A stretch of 61,177 nt of DNA from an uncultured Bacillota bacterium (GCA_905200905.1 CAJKMA010000009.1:1-61177), one strand, 5' to 3'. Shown: positions 1 through 8,531, numbered from the stretch's first letter. Notes: generated by a model not told the origin, from the letters alone. Made by a program: numbers and translations.

Positions 1-28
1 TAATATGCTGTAAAGATAAACTTGCCAT
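1..28 (-). CDS. ABC transporter ATP-binding protein, MsmK/UgpC-like (N-terminus only)
   Basis: Only nine complete codons lie inside the window, reading MASLSLQHI on the minus strand. A strong AGGAGGA ribosome binding site (complement of 36-43) sits 7 bases before the ATG. This N-terminus matches the usual start of MsmK/UgpC-type ATPases of Lachnospiraceae, which power several CUT1 sugar transporters at once. The Walker motifs are outside the window, so the call rests on the start and its ribosome site. If right, this gene could supply the ATPase missing from the sugar transporter at 40.5-43.8 kb. It could be another gene with a similar start. Confidence 0.5.
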
Positions 29-257
29 TTTTCATTTCCTCCTGAAATATGATACCGTGTAAATATGTGATTCTCTTTTTGAACTGTGTTTAGTATACCT
101 CTATCCGTTTTTTTTTTCCATATGTCAATTGCCCAAAGATTTTTAGGAGACTTTGTAATCCTGGACAACGATGGAGAGGGGCTTGTCAATTTGCCATATT
201 TTCATTTTTTTTATATACAATCTGCACAATTTCCCACTTTAGCACTAAAAAACGGGC

Positions 258-286
258 TTTACACATGATATTTCCTTCCTTATAAT
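258..286 (+). promoter_or_regulatory. Near-consensus sigma-A promoter
   Basis: TTTACA at 258-263, a 17-base spacer and TATAAT at 281-286 give a near-perfect housekeeping promoter. It points at the small gene starting at 325, with transcription expected to start near 293. The rest of the 29-257 gap carries the 5' leader of the leftward ATPase gene; a TATACT lies there on the minus strand but without a convincing -35 at the right distance. Confidence 0.75.
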
Positions 287-324
287 GGTACCATAAAATC
301 ATGATGTTTAGAAAGGATTTTCCT

Positions 325-591
325 ATGTTTCGGTTAATGGGTAATATTTATAAAGATACACATTTGTTAAAGAGTACTGTAATCTGTGATGATACAAAGT
401 CCACCAGAACTAAAAAGGTATTTCACTGTCTTGACTGCATCTGTCATGAGTTTGACCTGCCTGCTCCCATCTGGTTAGATGCTAATATTAAAGACTTCCA
501 GAAGTTTTCTAAAGTACGGTTTTCACAGGATAATTTTATTGAAGTGCTGGATTTTGATTATTTTGAGCTACAAATCATTGAAGAAGACTAA
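325..591 (+). CDS. Small conserved hypothetical protein (88 aa)
   Basis: An 88-residue soluble, acidic protein beginning MFRLMGNIYKD and ending in an Asp/Glu-rich tail (FELQIIEED). I recall similar short proteins in Lachnospiraceae but know of no function. The ATG at 325 is preferred over ATGs at 301 and 304 because AAAGGA at 312-317 lies 7 bases before it, and because the promoter at 258-286 would start transcription near 293. A C-x2-C-x-C-like stretch (CLDCICHEFD) near residues 36-45 could bind metal, but this is only suggestive. No membrane segment or signal peptide. It is a single-gene unit ending in the hairpin at 601-652. Confidence 0.65.
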   Translation: MFRLMGNIYKDTHLLKSTVICDDTKSTRTKKVFHCLDCICHEFDLPAPIWLDANIKDFQKFSKVRFSQDNFIEVLDFDYFELQIIEED

Positions 592-600
592 TAATAAAAA

Positions 601-652
601 GAGCTGCCGCAGACATTTCATCCCAAATATTGATACATTTCTACGGCAGCTC
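601..652. terminator. Bidirectional terminator-like hairpin
   Basis: Nine-base arms GAGCTGCCG (601-609) and CGGCAGCTC (644-652) enclose a 34-base loop. T-rich sequence follows on the plus strand, and TTTTTATTATTAG follows on the minus strand. It can end both the small plus-strand gene and the converging pgi gene. The long loop makes it less certain than a tight hairpin. Confidence 0.6.
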
Positions 653-662
653 CTTTATTCTT

Positions 663-2012
663 TTATAATCTCTTTAACAACTCTTCTCTTCTCTCTTCAA
701 ATCCTGGTTTTCCAAGCAGAGCAAACATATTTTTCTTATAGCTTTCTACGCCTGGCTGGTTAAATGGATTTACCCCTGTAAGATAACCGCTGATACCACA
801 TGCAAATTCAAAGAAATAGAACAGCTGTCCTAAATAAAATTCATTCTGTTCTGGAATTTTCACCATTAAGTTTGGTGTATTTCCATCTGTATGTGCAAGA
901 ATGGTTCCATTCATAGCACTTTTATTTACAAAATCCATGCCTTTTCCTGCCAGGTAGTTCAGGCCGTCTAAGTCATTTTCTGCTTCTTTGATTACAACAT
1001 CTTCCTTTGGCTCTTCAATTGCCAAAACCGTTTCAAACATGATTCTAGAGCCATCCTGGATAAACTGTCCCAGAGAGTGCAGGTCTGTCGTAAAGTCTAC
1101 TGATGCTGGATAAATACCCTTCTGATCTTTTCCTTCACTTTCTCCATAAAGCTGTTTCCACCATTCTGCCACATAATGAAGTGTTGGTTCATAATCTGCC
1201 AAGATTTCTACAGATTTGCCTTTTTTATGAAGAATATTACGCACTGCTGCATACTGCAGGGCATCATTTTCTGCATATGGAGAATTTAATGCCAGCTCTC
1301 TTCCAGATGCTGCACCTTCCATTAACTTATCAATAGATACGCCACTTACTGCGATAGGAAGCAGACCTACAGCGGTAAGTACAGAAAAACGTCCTCCTAC
1401 ATCATCTGGTACTACGAAGGTTTCATATCCTTCTTCTGTTGCCAGAGTTTTTAAAGCTCCCTTTGCTTTGTCTGTAGTTGCATAGATTCGCTTTGCTGCT
1501 TCTGCTTTTCCGTATTTTTCTTCTATCATTTCTTTAAATACACGGAATGCAATGGCCGGTTCTGTAGTTGTACCGGATTTGGAAATTACATTAATGGAGA
1601 AGTCTCTATCGCCGATTACCTCTGCTAGACCTTTTACATAGGCACCACTGATATTGTTTCCTACATAATAAATTTCTGGTGTCTTACGGTTTTCCTTGCT
1701 CAGATTGTTATAAAATGGATGGCTTAAGAAATCAATGGCTGCTCTTGCTCCCAAATAGGATCCACCGATACCAATTACCAAAAGAACCTCTGAATCATTC
1801 TGAATCTTCTGTGCAGCCTTCTTAATTCTATCAAATTCTTCTTTATCATAATCTACAGGCAGGTCAATCCAACCAAGAAAATCATTTCCCAGTCCTGTTC
1901 TAGATACCAAAACCTCTTTGGCCGCATCTACCATTTTTTCCATTGCCGCTACTTCTTCTTCACGAACAACATTCACTGCTTTTGAATAGTCAAATGTTAC
2001 TTTATTTCCCAT
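663..2012 (-). CDS. pgi: Glucose-6-phosphate isomerase
   Basis: Interconverts glucose 6-phosphate and fructose 6-phosphate in glycolysis and gluconeogenesis, in the cytoplasm. The 449-residue length is typical of the short Firmicute enzyme. Visible motifs are the phosphosugar-binding SIS fold with VIGIGGSYLGARAA near residues 79-92, VISKSGTTTEPA near 140-151, and GKDQKGIYPAS near 295-305. AAAGGAG precedes the ATG. Its own promoter (2083-2111) overlaps the stop codon of the upstream membrane-protein gene, so it is probably transcribed separately as well as with its neighbours. Product of the phosphorylase and hydrolases in the 31-50 kb locus would feed through this step. Confidence 0.97.
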   Translation of the reverse strand: MGNKVTFDYSKAVNVVREEEVAAMEKMVDAAKEVLVSRTGLGNDFLGWIDLPVDYDKEEFDRIKKAAQKIQNDSEVLLVIGIGGSYLGARAAIDFLSHPFYNNLSKENRKTPEIYYVGNNISGAYVKGLAEVIGDRDFSINVISKSGTTTEPAIAFRVFKEMIEEKYGKAEAAKRIYATTDKAKGALKTLATEEGYETFVVPDDVGGRFSVLTAVGLLPIAVSGVSIDKLMEGAASGRELALNSPYAENDALQYAAVRNILHKKGKSVEILADYEPTLHYVAEWWKQLYGESEGKDQKGIYPASVDFTTDLHSLGQFIQDGSRIMFETVLAIEEPKEDVVIKEAENDLDGLNYLAGKGMDFVNKSAMNGTILAHTDGNTPNLMVKIPEQNEFYLGQLFYFFEFACGISGYLTGVNPFNQPGVESYKKNMFALLGKPGFEERREELLKRL

Positions 2013-2082
2013 TTTTTCTTCTCCTTTGACTCTTTATTTCCAGACTGGGTTCCAGAAGAATCCATTCCGTCTGTCTTTCTTT

Positions 2083-2111
2083 AGTTTAGCAAATTCATTT
2101 GGGATTATCAA
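2083..2111 (-). promoter_or_regulatory. Promoter of pgi
   Basis: On the minus strand TTGATA (complement of 2106-2111), a 17-base spacer and TAAACT (complement of 2083-2088) form a good sigma-A promoter about 70-75 bases before the pgi start codon. Confidence 0.6.
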
Positions 2112-2809
2112 GTTAGAAATTCTTTCACAACATCTTTTACAATCTCGCTCTCTTCCTTACTTAAAAGATGACTGTACCTGCTGTCCGCTGCCGCTGCCTC
2201 TAGGATTCCCTGTTCAATCTGGCGCATAGCTTTTTCCCGTTTTCCAGCACCTCTGGCATTTTCCATAGGGATAATCTTAGTAGTTTCCGGTTCTCGGTAG
2301 GAATTTTCTATATAATCCAAAAGATTGGTTTCGATTTCTTCCTCCTGATAGCCTGTCCCAATAAGAAGACGTACCCCCAAAAGCACAATTCCCATACAGA
2401 TTCCTGTAACCATAACGGTTGTAAATGCTGGAATTTCTCCTCCTAGCACAGGATTTTTAAATGTTTTCATATCTCGCTGATAAATAAGAAACAGACTCAT
2501 TCCAGACAATAAAAAAGAGAGGATAAAAGTACCCCAGGAAATGCCTTTTAACTGGCGCACATTCCATGGTCCTATCTTTCGTCCTCTCATACGTTTGATT
2601 ACATAAACGGAAGGATTATGTATCTTCGTATTGTCTTCTACATTTTTTTCATGCTCCTGTACAAAGCCTTTCATCCAGGGATTTTTTGCTTCTGCCGGAT
2701 GTTTCAAATCTTTTAATACATTCCGGTTGCTTTTGTAAACTGCCAGCATACTTATGAGACAAATTACACCCATAAGGCAGGCACCACAATAAAAAATCAG
2801 GTGCTCCAT
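2108..2809 (-). CDS. Conserved membrane protein of unknown function
   Basis: A 233-residue protein with three predicted membrane segments (roughly residues 3-24, 91-111 and 128-150). The first is followed by a polar stretch of about 65 residues, and the protein ends in a charged tail of about 80 residues rich in Glu, Arg and Lys. AGGAGGAACT stands just before the ATG. I do not recognise a functional domain; similar proteins occur in Lachnospiraceae genomes. It lies 153 bases downstream of mtnN and ends just before the pgi promoter, so the three genes could share a transcript. No catalytic motif is visible. Confidence 0.75.
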   Translation of the reverse strand: MEHLIFYCGACLMGVICLISMLAVYKSNRNVLKDLKHPAEAKNPWMKGFVQEHEKNVEDNTKIHNPSVYVIKRMRGRKIGPWNVRQLKGISWGTFILSFLLSGMSLFLIYQRDMKTFKNPVLGGEIPAFTTVMVTGICMGIVLLGVRLLIGTGYQEEEIETNLLDYIENSYREPETTKIIPMENARGAGKREKAMRQIEQGILEAAAADSRYSHLLSKEESEIVKDVVKEFLT

Positions 2810-2962
2810 AAGTTCCTCCTCTTATTCGGTGGACAGTACTGCCTGTCCTTCCTTTTCTATGAGGCTGCTGCAACAAGCAAACTGCCAACCTCTATGAAAC
2901 TATTATATAGCGCCTCATCCTGTTTGAAAACAAAAATCGTCCGACAAATTCTTACCAGATTT

Positions 2963-3661
2963 TTACAGAGCTTGCATCATATTTTCTACCAGATTTACTG
3001 TATGACGGATTGCTTCCCTCTCAAAAGTAGGATAATCCACATGAGCACTGTCATCTGCCTTGTCCGAAATGGCACGAATTACCAGATACGGAATTCCATT
3101 TAAATAAGCTGCCTGTCCAATGGCTGCTCCTTCCATTTCTGTACAATACGCCTGGGTATTAGCAATAATTTTTTCTTTTGTCTCTTTGTCTGCCACAAAC
3201 TGATCACCACTTGCCACTCTTCCCTCAAAAACCTGAATTTCAGGATTTACCTGATGGCACACCTTCAGGGCAATCGCTCTTAAACTTTTATCTGCCGGAA
3301 AAATTTTGGTATCCATGCGTGGAACCTGACCAATCTCATAACCAAACTCTCTGGCATCCACATCATGCTGCATGGTATCTGTGGAAAGTACAATATCTCC
3401 AATATTAATTTCCGCTTTCAAGGATCCTGCAATACCCGTATTGATGACTGCATTTACCTGAAACACATCTGCCAGAATCTGAGTACAAATACCAGCATTT
3501 ACCTTTCCAATGCCAGAACGGACAATCACAACCTGCTGTCCTCCCAGAATCCCCTTAAAAAACTCCATTCCTGCTTTTTCGAGAACAGTTACTTCTGACA
3601 TTTTCTCTTTTAAAATAGCCACTTCTTCTTCCATGGCTCCAATAATTCCAATAATCTTCAT
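2963..3661 (-). CDS. mtnN: 5'-methylthioadenosine/S-adenosylhomocysteine nucleosidase
   Basis: Cleaves adenine from methylthioadenosine and S-adenosylhomocysteine, recycling by-products of methylation and polyamine synthesis; the product S-ribosylhomocysteine is the precursor used by LuxS. The 232 residues match the family length. Visible are the N-terminal GIIGAMEEEV with Glu12, the VINTGIAGSL loop, GRVASGDQF, CTEMEGAA with Glu177, and AISDKAD with Asp200; these correspond to the known catalytic Glu12, Glu174 and Asp197 of the E. coli enzyme. AAGAGGAAT precedes the ATG. The divergent TSCPD gene begins 203 bases away, and the shared gap holds that gene's promoter. Confidence 0.96.
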   Translation of the reverse strand: MKIIGIIGAMEEEVAILKEKMSEVTVLEKAGMEFFKGILGGQQVVIVRSGIGKVNAGICTQILADVFQVNAVINTGIAGSLKAEINIGDIVLSTDTMQHDVDAREFGYEIGQVPRMDTKIFPADKSLRAIALKVCHQVNPEIQVFEGRVASGDQFVADKETKEKIIANTQAYCTEMEGAAIGQAAYLNGIPYLVIRAISDKADDSAHVDYPTFEREAIRHTVNLVENMMQAL

Positions 3662-3800
3662 ATCTATATTCCTCTTTCTATATGATAACTATGTGATAAT
3701 TACTTCACATTCTTTCTTATTTTACACTGTTTTTCAGGTTCTGGCTACTGTATTTCTCCTGATACTTCTTGAAAAATTAGTAAATTCCTGTACTTAGGAC

Positions 3801-3829
3801 TGGCGGTTATGACTAAGACTTGGTATAAT
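3801..3829 (+). promoter_or_regulatory. Extended -10 promoter of the TSCPD gene
   Basis: TGGTATAAT at 3821-3829 is a consensus -10 with the TGn extension. The -35 at 3801-3806 (TGGCGG) is weak, as is common for extended -10 promoters. Transcription would begin near 3836, about 30 bases before the start codon. Confidence 0.6.
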
Positions 3830-3864
3830 ACTTTAGAAAATCATTTCACAAAGGAGGTTCTCAA

Positions 3865-4110
3865 ATGAACGTATATAAAACAAAAGGCGTATGTTCCCGT
3901 TCTATCGAATTTGAACTGGACGGAGATACCATTAAATATGTAAAATTTAACGGCGGATGTAATGGTAACACAAAAGGTATTGCAAGCCTGGTAGAAGGCA
4001 TGAAAGTAGATGATGTTATCAACCGCTTAAAAGGTACCGACTGTGGCGGAAGAGGTACTTCCTGCCCTGACCAGCTTGCAAAAGCTCTGGAAGCTGCAAA
4101 AGCTCAGTAA
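3865..4110 (+). CDS. TSCPD domain protein (TIGR03905 type)
   Basis: An 81-residue stand-alone TSCPD-type domain, related to the C-terminal domain of B12-dependent ribonucleotide reductases. Four cysteines are present (10, 32, 60, 67) in the settings KGVCSRSI, GGCNGN, TDCGGRGTSCPDQL, the last two being the usual hallmark of the family. In the large reductase this domain is thought to take part in metal binding or in handing on electrons; what the small stand-alone form does is not established. A very strong AAAGGAGG site lies 7 bases from the ATG. It is a single-gene unit with its own promoter and terminator. Confidence 0.88.
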   Translation: MNVYKTKGVCSRSIEFELDGDTIKYVKFNGGCNGNTKGIASLVEGMKVDDVINRLKGTDCGGRGTSCPDQLAKALEAAKAQ

Positions 4111-4135
4111 AAACTTCTTTTAAATTATTAATAGA

Positions 4136-4192
4136 ATGTGGCATGAAATAACATTCCGAAATGTTTCACTATCTTCATGCCACATCTCTTTT
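4136..4192 (+). terminator. Intrinsic terminator after the TSCPD gene
   Basis: Twelve-base perfect arms (4136-4147 and 4174-4185) followed by CTCTTTTTT. Read on the minus strand the hairpin also follows the helicase fusion gene, though with a poorer U-run. Confidence 0.8.
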
Positions 4193-4198
4193 TTCCTC

Positions 4199-7100
4199 TT
4201 ATAAAAAATCAAACAAATTCATTTGTTCCGGTAATTCTTTCATTGTTTTTTTCCCTGCTTTTTCTTTTTCTATACAAGATACGGGAAGTTCTTCTAAAAA
4301 CATGGAAGGCTGCCCTCCATGGACAATCGCCAATTCTTCTTTTGCTCTGGTCATTCCCACATAGAAAAGCCTCCTCTCTTCTTCTATATCAGCTGGCTCT
4401 CTTCCATTTTCTAAAGGCAGTTTACCTTCTTCTGCACCAACAAGCAACACAACCGGAAATTCCAGACCTTTGGATGCATGAAGGGTCATCAAGGTTACAG
4501 CATTTGCATCATAAGATTTCCCTCCACACCGCATCAAGTCACCTTCTTCGCCGAGAGAAAGGCTATTTAAAAATTCTTCTGTGTTCTGGTAGCACATGGC
4601 CATATGTTCCAGCTTGTCCATGGCTTTATTTTCCTTTAAGCTCATGTCCTCCCGCCATTTTCGAAGAAGTTTGCCAGGTTTGTTGCGCTTTAAAAGAGGC
4701 TGATATTTCGCTTTCATGGTTTCATAAATCTCAGATGTAAGAACGTTCTCAGGAAGCTTCCATAAAAGTCTCAAAGCTAATGTCCTGGCGAGAAAATCCT
4801 CTGGCTCTGCAATACTTCTGAAAAAGCAAACAGTTCCCCTCACCTCCGGTTCTAACAAAAAATCCTCCCTGCCGGTAACCACGTAAGGAATCCCTTCTCT
4901 TCGCAAACAGGTTTCCAGTAGTTTAGCCTGTCTGTGGGTACGGTAGAGAACTCCAATATCTCCAAAGCTTCTCTGTTTTCGCTCTGATTCCCTTTCAAAC
5001 CCTTTTTCTGTATCCAGCATATCAATGCCGCCAATCTGTCTGTTAATCTCTTTTGCTACCCAAATGGCCTCTGCCATTTCACTAGATGCTTCTATGACTC
5101 TCACCGCTTTTCCATTTTCTAAAGCTGCATGAAGGTTCCTCTGTTCTCCAGAATTGTTAGAAATCACCGCCATGGCACTTTCCACAATTTTCTCTGTGGA
5201 ACGGTAATTCTCTGTAAGATGTATCACTTTCGCCTTGGAATATTCTTTCTGTAAAATAGTAAAACAGGCAGCATCTGAGCCTCGAAACCCGTAAATAGAC
5301 TGGTCTGGATCACCAATTACAAACAATTCTCTTCCTCTGCTATTCCAAAGCCGGATTAATTCATACTGAACTGGACTGATATCTTGAAATTCATCTACCA
5401 GAAGATAATGAAACTGTGAAAGCTCCAGTTCTTTTTTCTGGCGAAGTAATTTTATAGTTTCGATTAAAATATCATCAAAATCCAGGGCATTCTTTACTTT
5501 TAACTGCTCCTGATAATACTGCAACGCTGCTTCCGGTATCACAGTTTTTGACAAATCTGTATCTTTTCTTGTCTTCCAGAGAGAAATCTCCTTCAAAAAC
5601 TGAGAAGGGCTAACCTTCAACTGAAACTCCTTCACCGTTTCTTCCGCTGTTTCTCTAGTAAGCATTGTATCTGCAATGGTAAATTCCCTTCCCTGACTTT
5701 TTAACAAGTCCAGACAAATAGCATGAAAGGTTCCTATTTGCATCTGACGCACAGATTGTTTCTTCCCTAATTCCTGCTGCAAACGATCCTGCATTTCTCT
5801 GGCCGCCTTTTTCGTAAAGGTGACAGCAGTAATTTCTGAAGGCTTCACTTTACGGTAATTAAGCAAATACAAAATTTTAGAAACCAAAGTCTTGGTCTTT
5901 CCTGTTCCTGGACCTGCTATAACTGCAACTACCGGCTCTATGGATTCTACTGCCTGCTGTTGCTTCTCATTTAATACGGCAACTCTTGAAGTTGCTGTAG
6001 TTACCTCTGGAATAATTGTTTTCTCTGGCACCGGAAGATTTACCGTTGGCGTATCCTCCGGTTCCTTGATTCCAAGGGTCTCAAAAAAGCTTATCTGTCC
6101 TTGCGTATCTTCCAGTTCTGAGACATGAAACAGCTTAATCGTTCCATATTCCCCATCAAATCCAGGATGTCTTTGCACTTCACCATTTCTTAACCGATGG
6201 ATTCCCTCTGCTATCATATAGCCAGATTCTTTTCGGATATCCTCCACAGGAACTTCCCTTAAAATCTCAAATTCTGAACCTAATTTAGACAACATGCTCT
6301 CATACTGTTTCTGAACTTTCACGCTAGCAGAAGAATACCCTGTAGCTTCTGCAATTACCTCAGGCAAAGGCATTAAACTTTCAAAGGCTTTTGCTTGTTC
6401 TCGGATATATCCTTGAGGTCTGTCCGCCAAAGTTTCTACCCTATGTTCTACCCCTATGGTAATTTTCCGTCCACAAATCGGACATTTTCCCCCATATTCC
6501 TTGGTTTGGGCAGGAGTCAGGCAAAGATGACATTTCCTATGTCCATCATAATGATACTTGCCCTCCTCCGGAAAAAATTCTACGGTTCCATGCAAGCCCT
6601 CTCCTGTCTGAATCGCCTTTTGCAAGCCTTGATAAGATAACTCTACCTCCATAAGATTAGCCTCTCGCCCCAGCTTTCCAGGAGAATGAGCATCAGAATT
6701 AGAAATCAACTGATATCCGTCCAAATTAGAAACTCGCCAATTCATAGGAGGGTCTGAGGAAAGTCCTGTCTCTACTGCATGAATATGACTAGATAAATCT
6801 CCAAAACATTCTTCCACAGAATCAAAACCTGAAAATGCACCAAACATGGCAAAATGAGGGGTCCAAATATGAGCTGGCACATAAATTCCCCCAGATACAC
6901 TTTCTAGCATAATTTCAAGTAAATCTCTGCAATCAAGCCCCAAAATCGGCCTTCCGTCTGAATGAATATTTCCTATGGTTTCTAGCTTTGCGGAAAGCAA
7001 ATTCGCCTCCTCCAGGCCAGGCAAAATCAAAAGGCTGTGTATCTTTCTGGTTTTTTCTCCTTTTTTATAAATGGAACTTATTTCTCCTGTCACTACAAAG

Positions 7101-7348
7101 CGCGGTTCCATATCATCCGGAGTTGTCCCATCCTGAATCTGATATTCCTTTTTCAAACGATAAAGCCCATCTTCTGCCGGTTCCAACTTTTCCTTCAATT
7201 CCTCCCGCCAGGCCGGATGAGTAAAGTCACCTGTTCCCAAAATATGAATTCCCTTTTTCCTAGCCCACAATTCCAGATGTTCTGGGTCGCCTTCCTTGCT
7301 GGTAGCACGAGAAAAGCGGGAGTGTATGTGTAAATCTGATATCAACAT
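4199..7348 (-). CDS. Endonuclease Q-like PHP nuclease fused to a UvrD/PcrA-type helicase
   Basis: A 1049-residue two-part DNA repair protein. Residues 1 to about 425 match the EndoQ/TIGR00375 family: DLHIHSRFSRATS (5-17), GTGDFTHP (38-45), GEISSIY (88-94), VPAHIWTPHF (157-166), SNSDAHSP (216-223) and a zinc ribbon with Cys273, 276, 289 and 292. EndoQ enzymes nick DNA 5' to deaminated or abasic bases. Residues about 455-1049 are an SF1A helicase: GPGTGKT (479-485), DEFQD (652-656), GDPDQSIYGFRG, LTENYRS, TLHASKGLEF and FYVGMTRAKEEL. QISFF (418-422) and QMNLF (1042-1046, almost at the C-terminus) resemble sliding-clamp binding motifs. Inference: it nicks at damaged bases and unwinds from the nick. 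It is a monocistronic gene. Many databases label such proteins only as UvrD helicase. Confidence 0.9.
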   Translation of the reverse strand: MLISDLHIHSRFSRATSKEGDPEHLELWARKKGIHILGTGDFTHPAWREELKEKLEPAEDGLYRLKKEYQIQDGTTPDDMEPRFVVTGEISSIYKKGEKTRKIHSLLILPGLEEANLLSAKLETIGNIHSDGRPILGLDCRDLLEIMLESVSGGIYVPAHIWTPHFAMFGAFSGFDSVEECFGDLSSHIHAVETGLSSDPPMNWRVSNLDGYQLISNSDAHSPGKLGREANLMEVELSYQGLQKAIQTGEGLHGTVEFFPEEGKYHYDGHRKCHLCLTPAQTKEYGGKCPICGRKITIGVEHRVETLADRPQGYIREQAKAFESLMPLPEVIAEATGYSSASVKVQKQYESMLSKLGSEFEILREVPVEDIRKESGYMIAEGIHRLRNGEVQRHPGFDGEYGTIKLFHVSELEDTQGQISFFETLGIKEPEDTPTVNLPVPEKTIIPEVTTATSRVAVLNEKQQQAVESIEPVVAVIAGPGTGKTKTLVSKILYLLNYRKVKPSEITAVTFTKKAAREMQDRLQQELGKKQSVRQMQIGTFHAICLDLLKSQGREFTIADTMLTRETAEETVKEFQLKVSPSQFLKEISLWKTRKDTDLSKTVIPEAALQYYQEQLKVKNALDFDDILIETIKLLRQKKELELSQFHYLLVDEFQDISPVQYELIRLWNSRGRELFVIGDPDQSIYGFRGSDAACFTILQKEYSKAKVIHLTENYRSTEKIVESAMAVISNNSGEQRNLHAALENGKAVRVIEASSEMAEAIWVAKEINRQIGGIDMLDTEKGFERESERKQRSFGDIGVLYRTHRQAKLLETCLRREGIPYVVTGREDFLLEPEVRGTVCFFRSIAEPEDFLARTLALRLLWKLPENVLTSEIYETMKAKYQPLLKRNKPGKLLRKWREDMSLKENKAMDKLEHMAMCYQNTEEFLNSLSLGEEGDLMRCGGKSYDANAVTLMTLHASKGLEFPVVLLVGAEEGKLPLENGREPADIEEERRLFYVGMTRAKEELAIVHGGQPSMFLEELPVSCIEKEKAGKKTMKELPEQMNLFDFL

Positions 7349-7406
7349 GCCTTGTATTCCTCCGTAAAACTCAATAAATCAACTCAAATTGTCCGCTTTA
7401 CGAAGT

Positions 7407-7412
7407 ATTATA
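7407..7412 (-). promoter_or_regulatory. Possible -10 of the nuclease-helicase gene
   Basis: TATAAT on the minus strand, about 60 bases before the start codon; no good -35 at 16-18 bases. A GGAGG site lies before the ATG. The gap 7349-7445 shows nothing else. Confidence 0.4.
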
Positions 7413-7445
7413 CAACAGGCGGAGTGGAAAATATACGGTTATTGT

Positions 7446-8296
7446 TTATAACATGCAATTCATAACTACACTCACCATCATTTCCTTTTCTTCTGGTCTG
7501 GATTCTGCAATCATAATGGTCAGTGCAACCAGGGTTGAATCCTCTATTTTCTTTTTTCCATCTACAAACAGCGCTGTATTCTTATCCAGAAAATATAAAA
7601 ACATAGTCGCCGCAATTCGTTTATTCCCATCAAAAAAACTATGGTTCTTTGTCACAAAGTACAATAGATTTGCCGCCTTTTCTTCCAGGGAGTCATAAAT
7701 ATCCACGCCTCCAAAAGACTGATAAATATTCTCGATACTTCCATCCATTCTTCATAAGAAAGAATATAGGTTGCGCGATTCCCTTTCGGACGAGTCATAT
7801 TTTGATGGTCATAAGAATCCAGTAAGTCAAGGACATTGCTGTATTTCTCTATTACAGAAAGTACCTGTTTGCTGTCCAGTTCATCCTCTGTCCGCTTCAT
7901 AATCCGTATCACCTCTCCCAGTTGTTTGATACGATTATCATTCACAGCGTAACCTTTTAGTATGTATTGTTTTAGCACAGAATTTGCCCATCTGCGAAAT
8001 TCCACACCACGTTTTGATTTTACACGATAACCGACGGAGATGATTACATCCAGGCTATAAAATGCTACCGGCTTATCTGAATTTGCAATATGCAAAAAAT
8101 GCATATTGCTTTTTTCATCAACTTCATGTTCCTTAAAAACATTTCTAATATGCCTGGAAATTACGGATTGATCTCTGCCAAATAATTCAATCATTTGATT
8201 TTGATTTAGCCATACGGTTTCATCTTCTACCATTACAGGCAATTTCACCTCATTATCTTCCGTTTCGAAAATTACAATTTCATTCTTTTCCTGCAT
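7446..8296 (-). pseudogene. Broken RhuM-family protein with C-terminal Fic/Doc domain
   Basis: The first reading frame (8296 to about 7755) has the RhuM pattern: WLNQNQMIELFGRDQSVISR and KSKRGVEFRRWANSVLKQYI. It goes on to RPKGNRATYILSYEEW, then shifts into unrelated residues and stops at 7652. The next frame (from 7748) begins at GSIENIYQSFGG and carries the Fic/Doc signature NHSFFDGNKRIAA before stopping at 7446. Intact relatives, as I recall them, have about 20 further residues between these blocks, so a small deletion has removed them and broken the frame. The start overlaps the HTH gene by 17 bases. Either the gene is dead or the Fic part is made as a separate 100-residue product from ATG 7748; no strong ribosome site supports the latter. 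Confidence 0.8.
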
Positions 8297-8498
8297 CCGC
8301 TTCCTCCTCCATCTTTTTCATCAATTCTTCATATCTTAACTGATATGAAATCAATCTTGGTATATATTCCGGCGGTCTCCTACGCCCTGCTTCCCAGTCC
8401 TCCACTGTTCTTAAAGGAATTCCTATGTGCATTGCGAAATCTTTTCTTGTCATTCCTGTTCTTTCTCGAAGTTCTCTGATTTTATCTGCTGTTTCCAT
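8280..8498 (-). CDS. Small helix-turn-helix protein upstream of RhuM/Fic
   Basis: A 72-residue XRE-like DNA-binding protein. The HTH is clear in GMTRKDFAMHIGIPLRTVED followed by WEAGRRRPPEYI. The ATG at 8498 is preferred over one at 8600 because GGAG sites precede it and the extra N-terminus has no domain. Its 3' end overlaps the start of the RhuM/Fic gene, suggesting coupled translation and a toxin-antitoxin-like or autoregulated pair. An inverted repeat upstream (8532-8563) may be its operator. The partner is now disrupted, which would leave this as an orphan regulator. Confidence 0.75.
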   Translation of the reverse strand: METADKIRELRERTGMTRKDFAMHIGIPLRTVEDWEAGRRRPPEYIPRLISYQLRYEELMKKMEEEADAGKE

Positions 8499-8531
8499 AC
8501 TCCACCACTCCCAACTATTTTTTATTATCAT

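Noticed and set aside
4177..4740. 187-codon plus-strand frame over the end of the nuclease-helicase gene
   Set aside because: Shadow of the helicase C-terminus, and it begins inside the terminator hairpin of the TSCPD gene.
7446..7748. The 100-residue Fic fragment as an independent intact gene
   Set aside because: It begins in the middle of the family fold with no good ribosome site, and the missing part is found just upstream in another frame.
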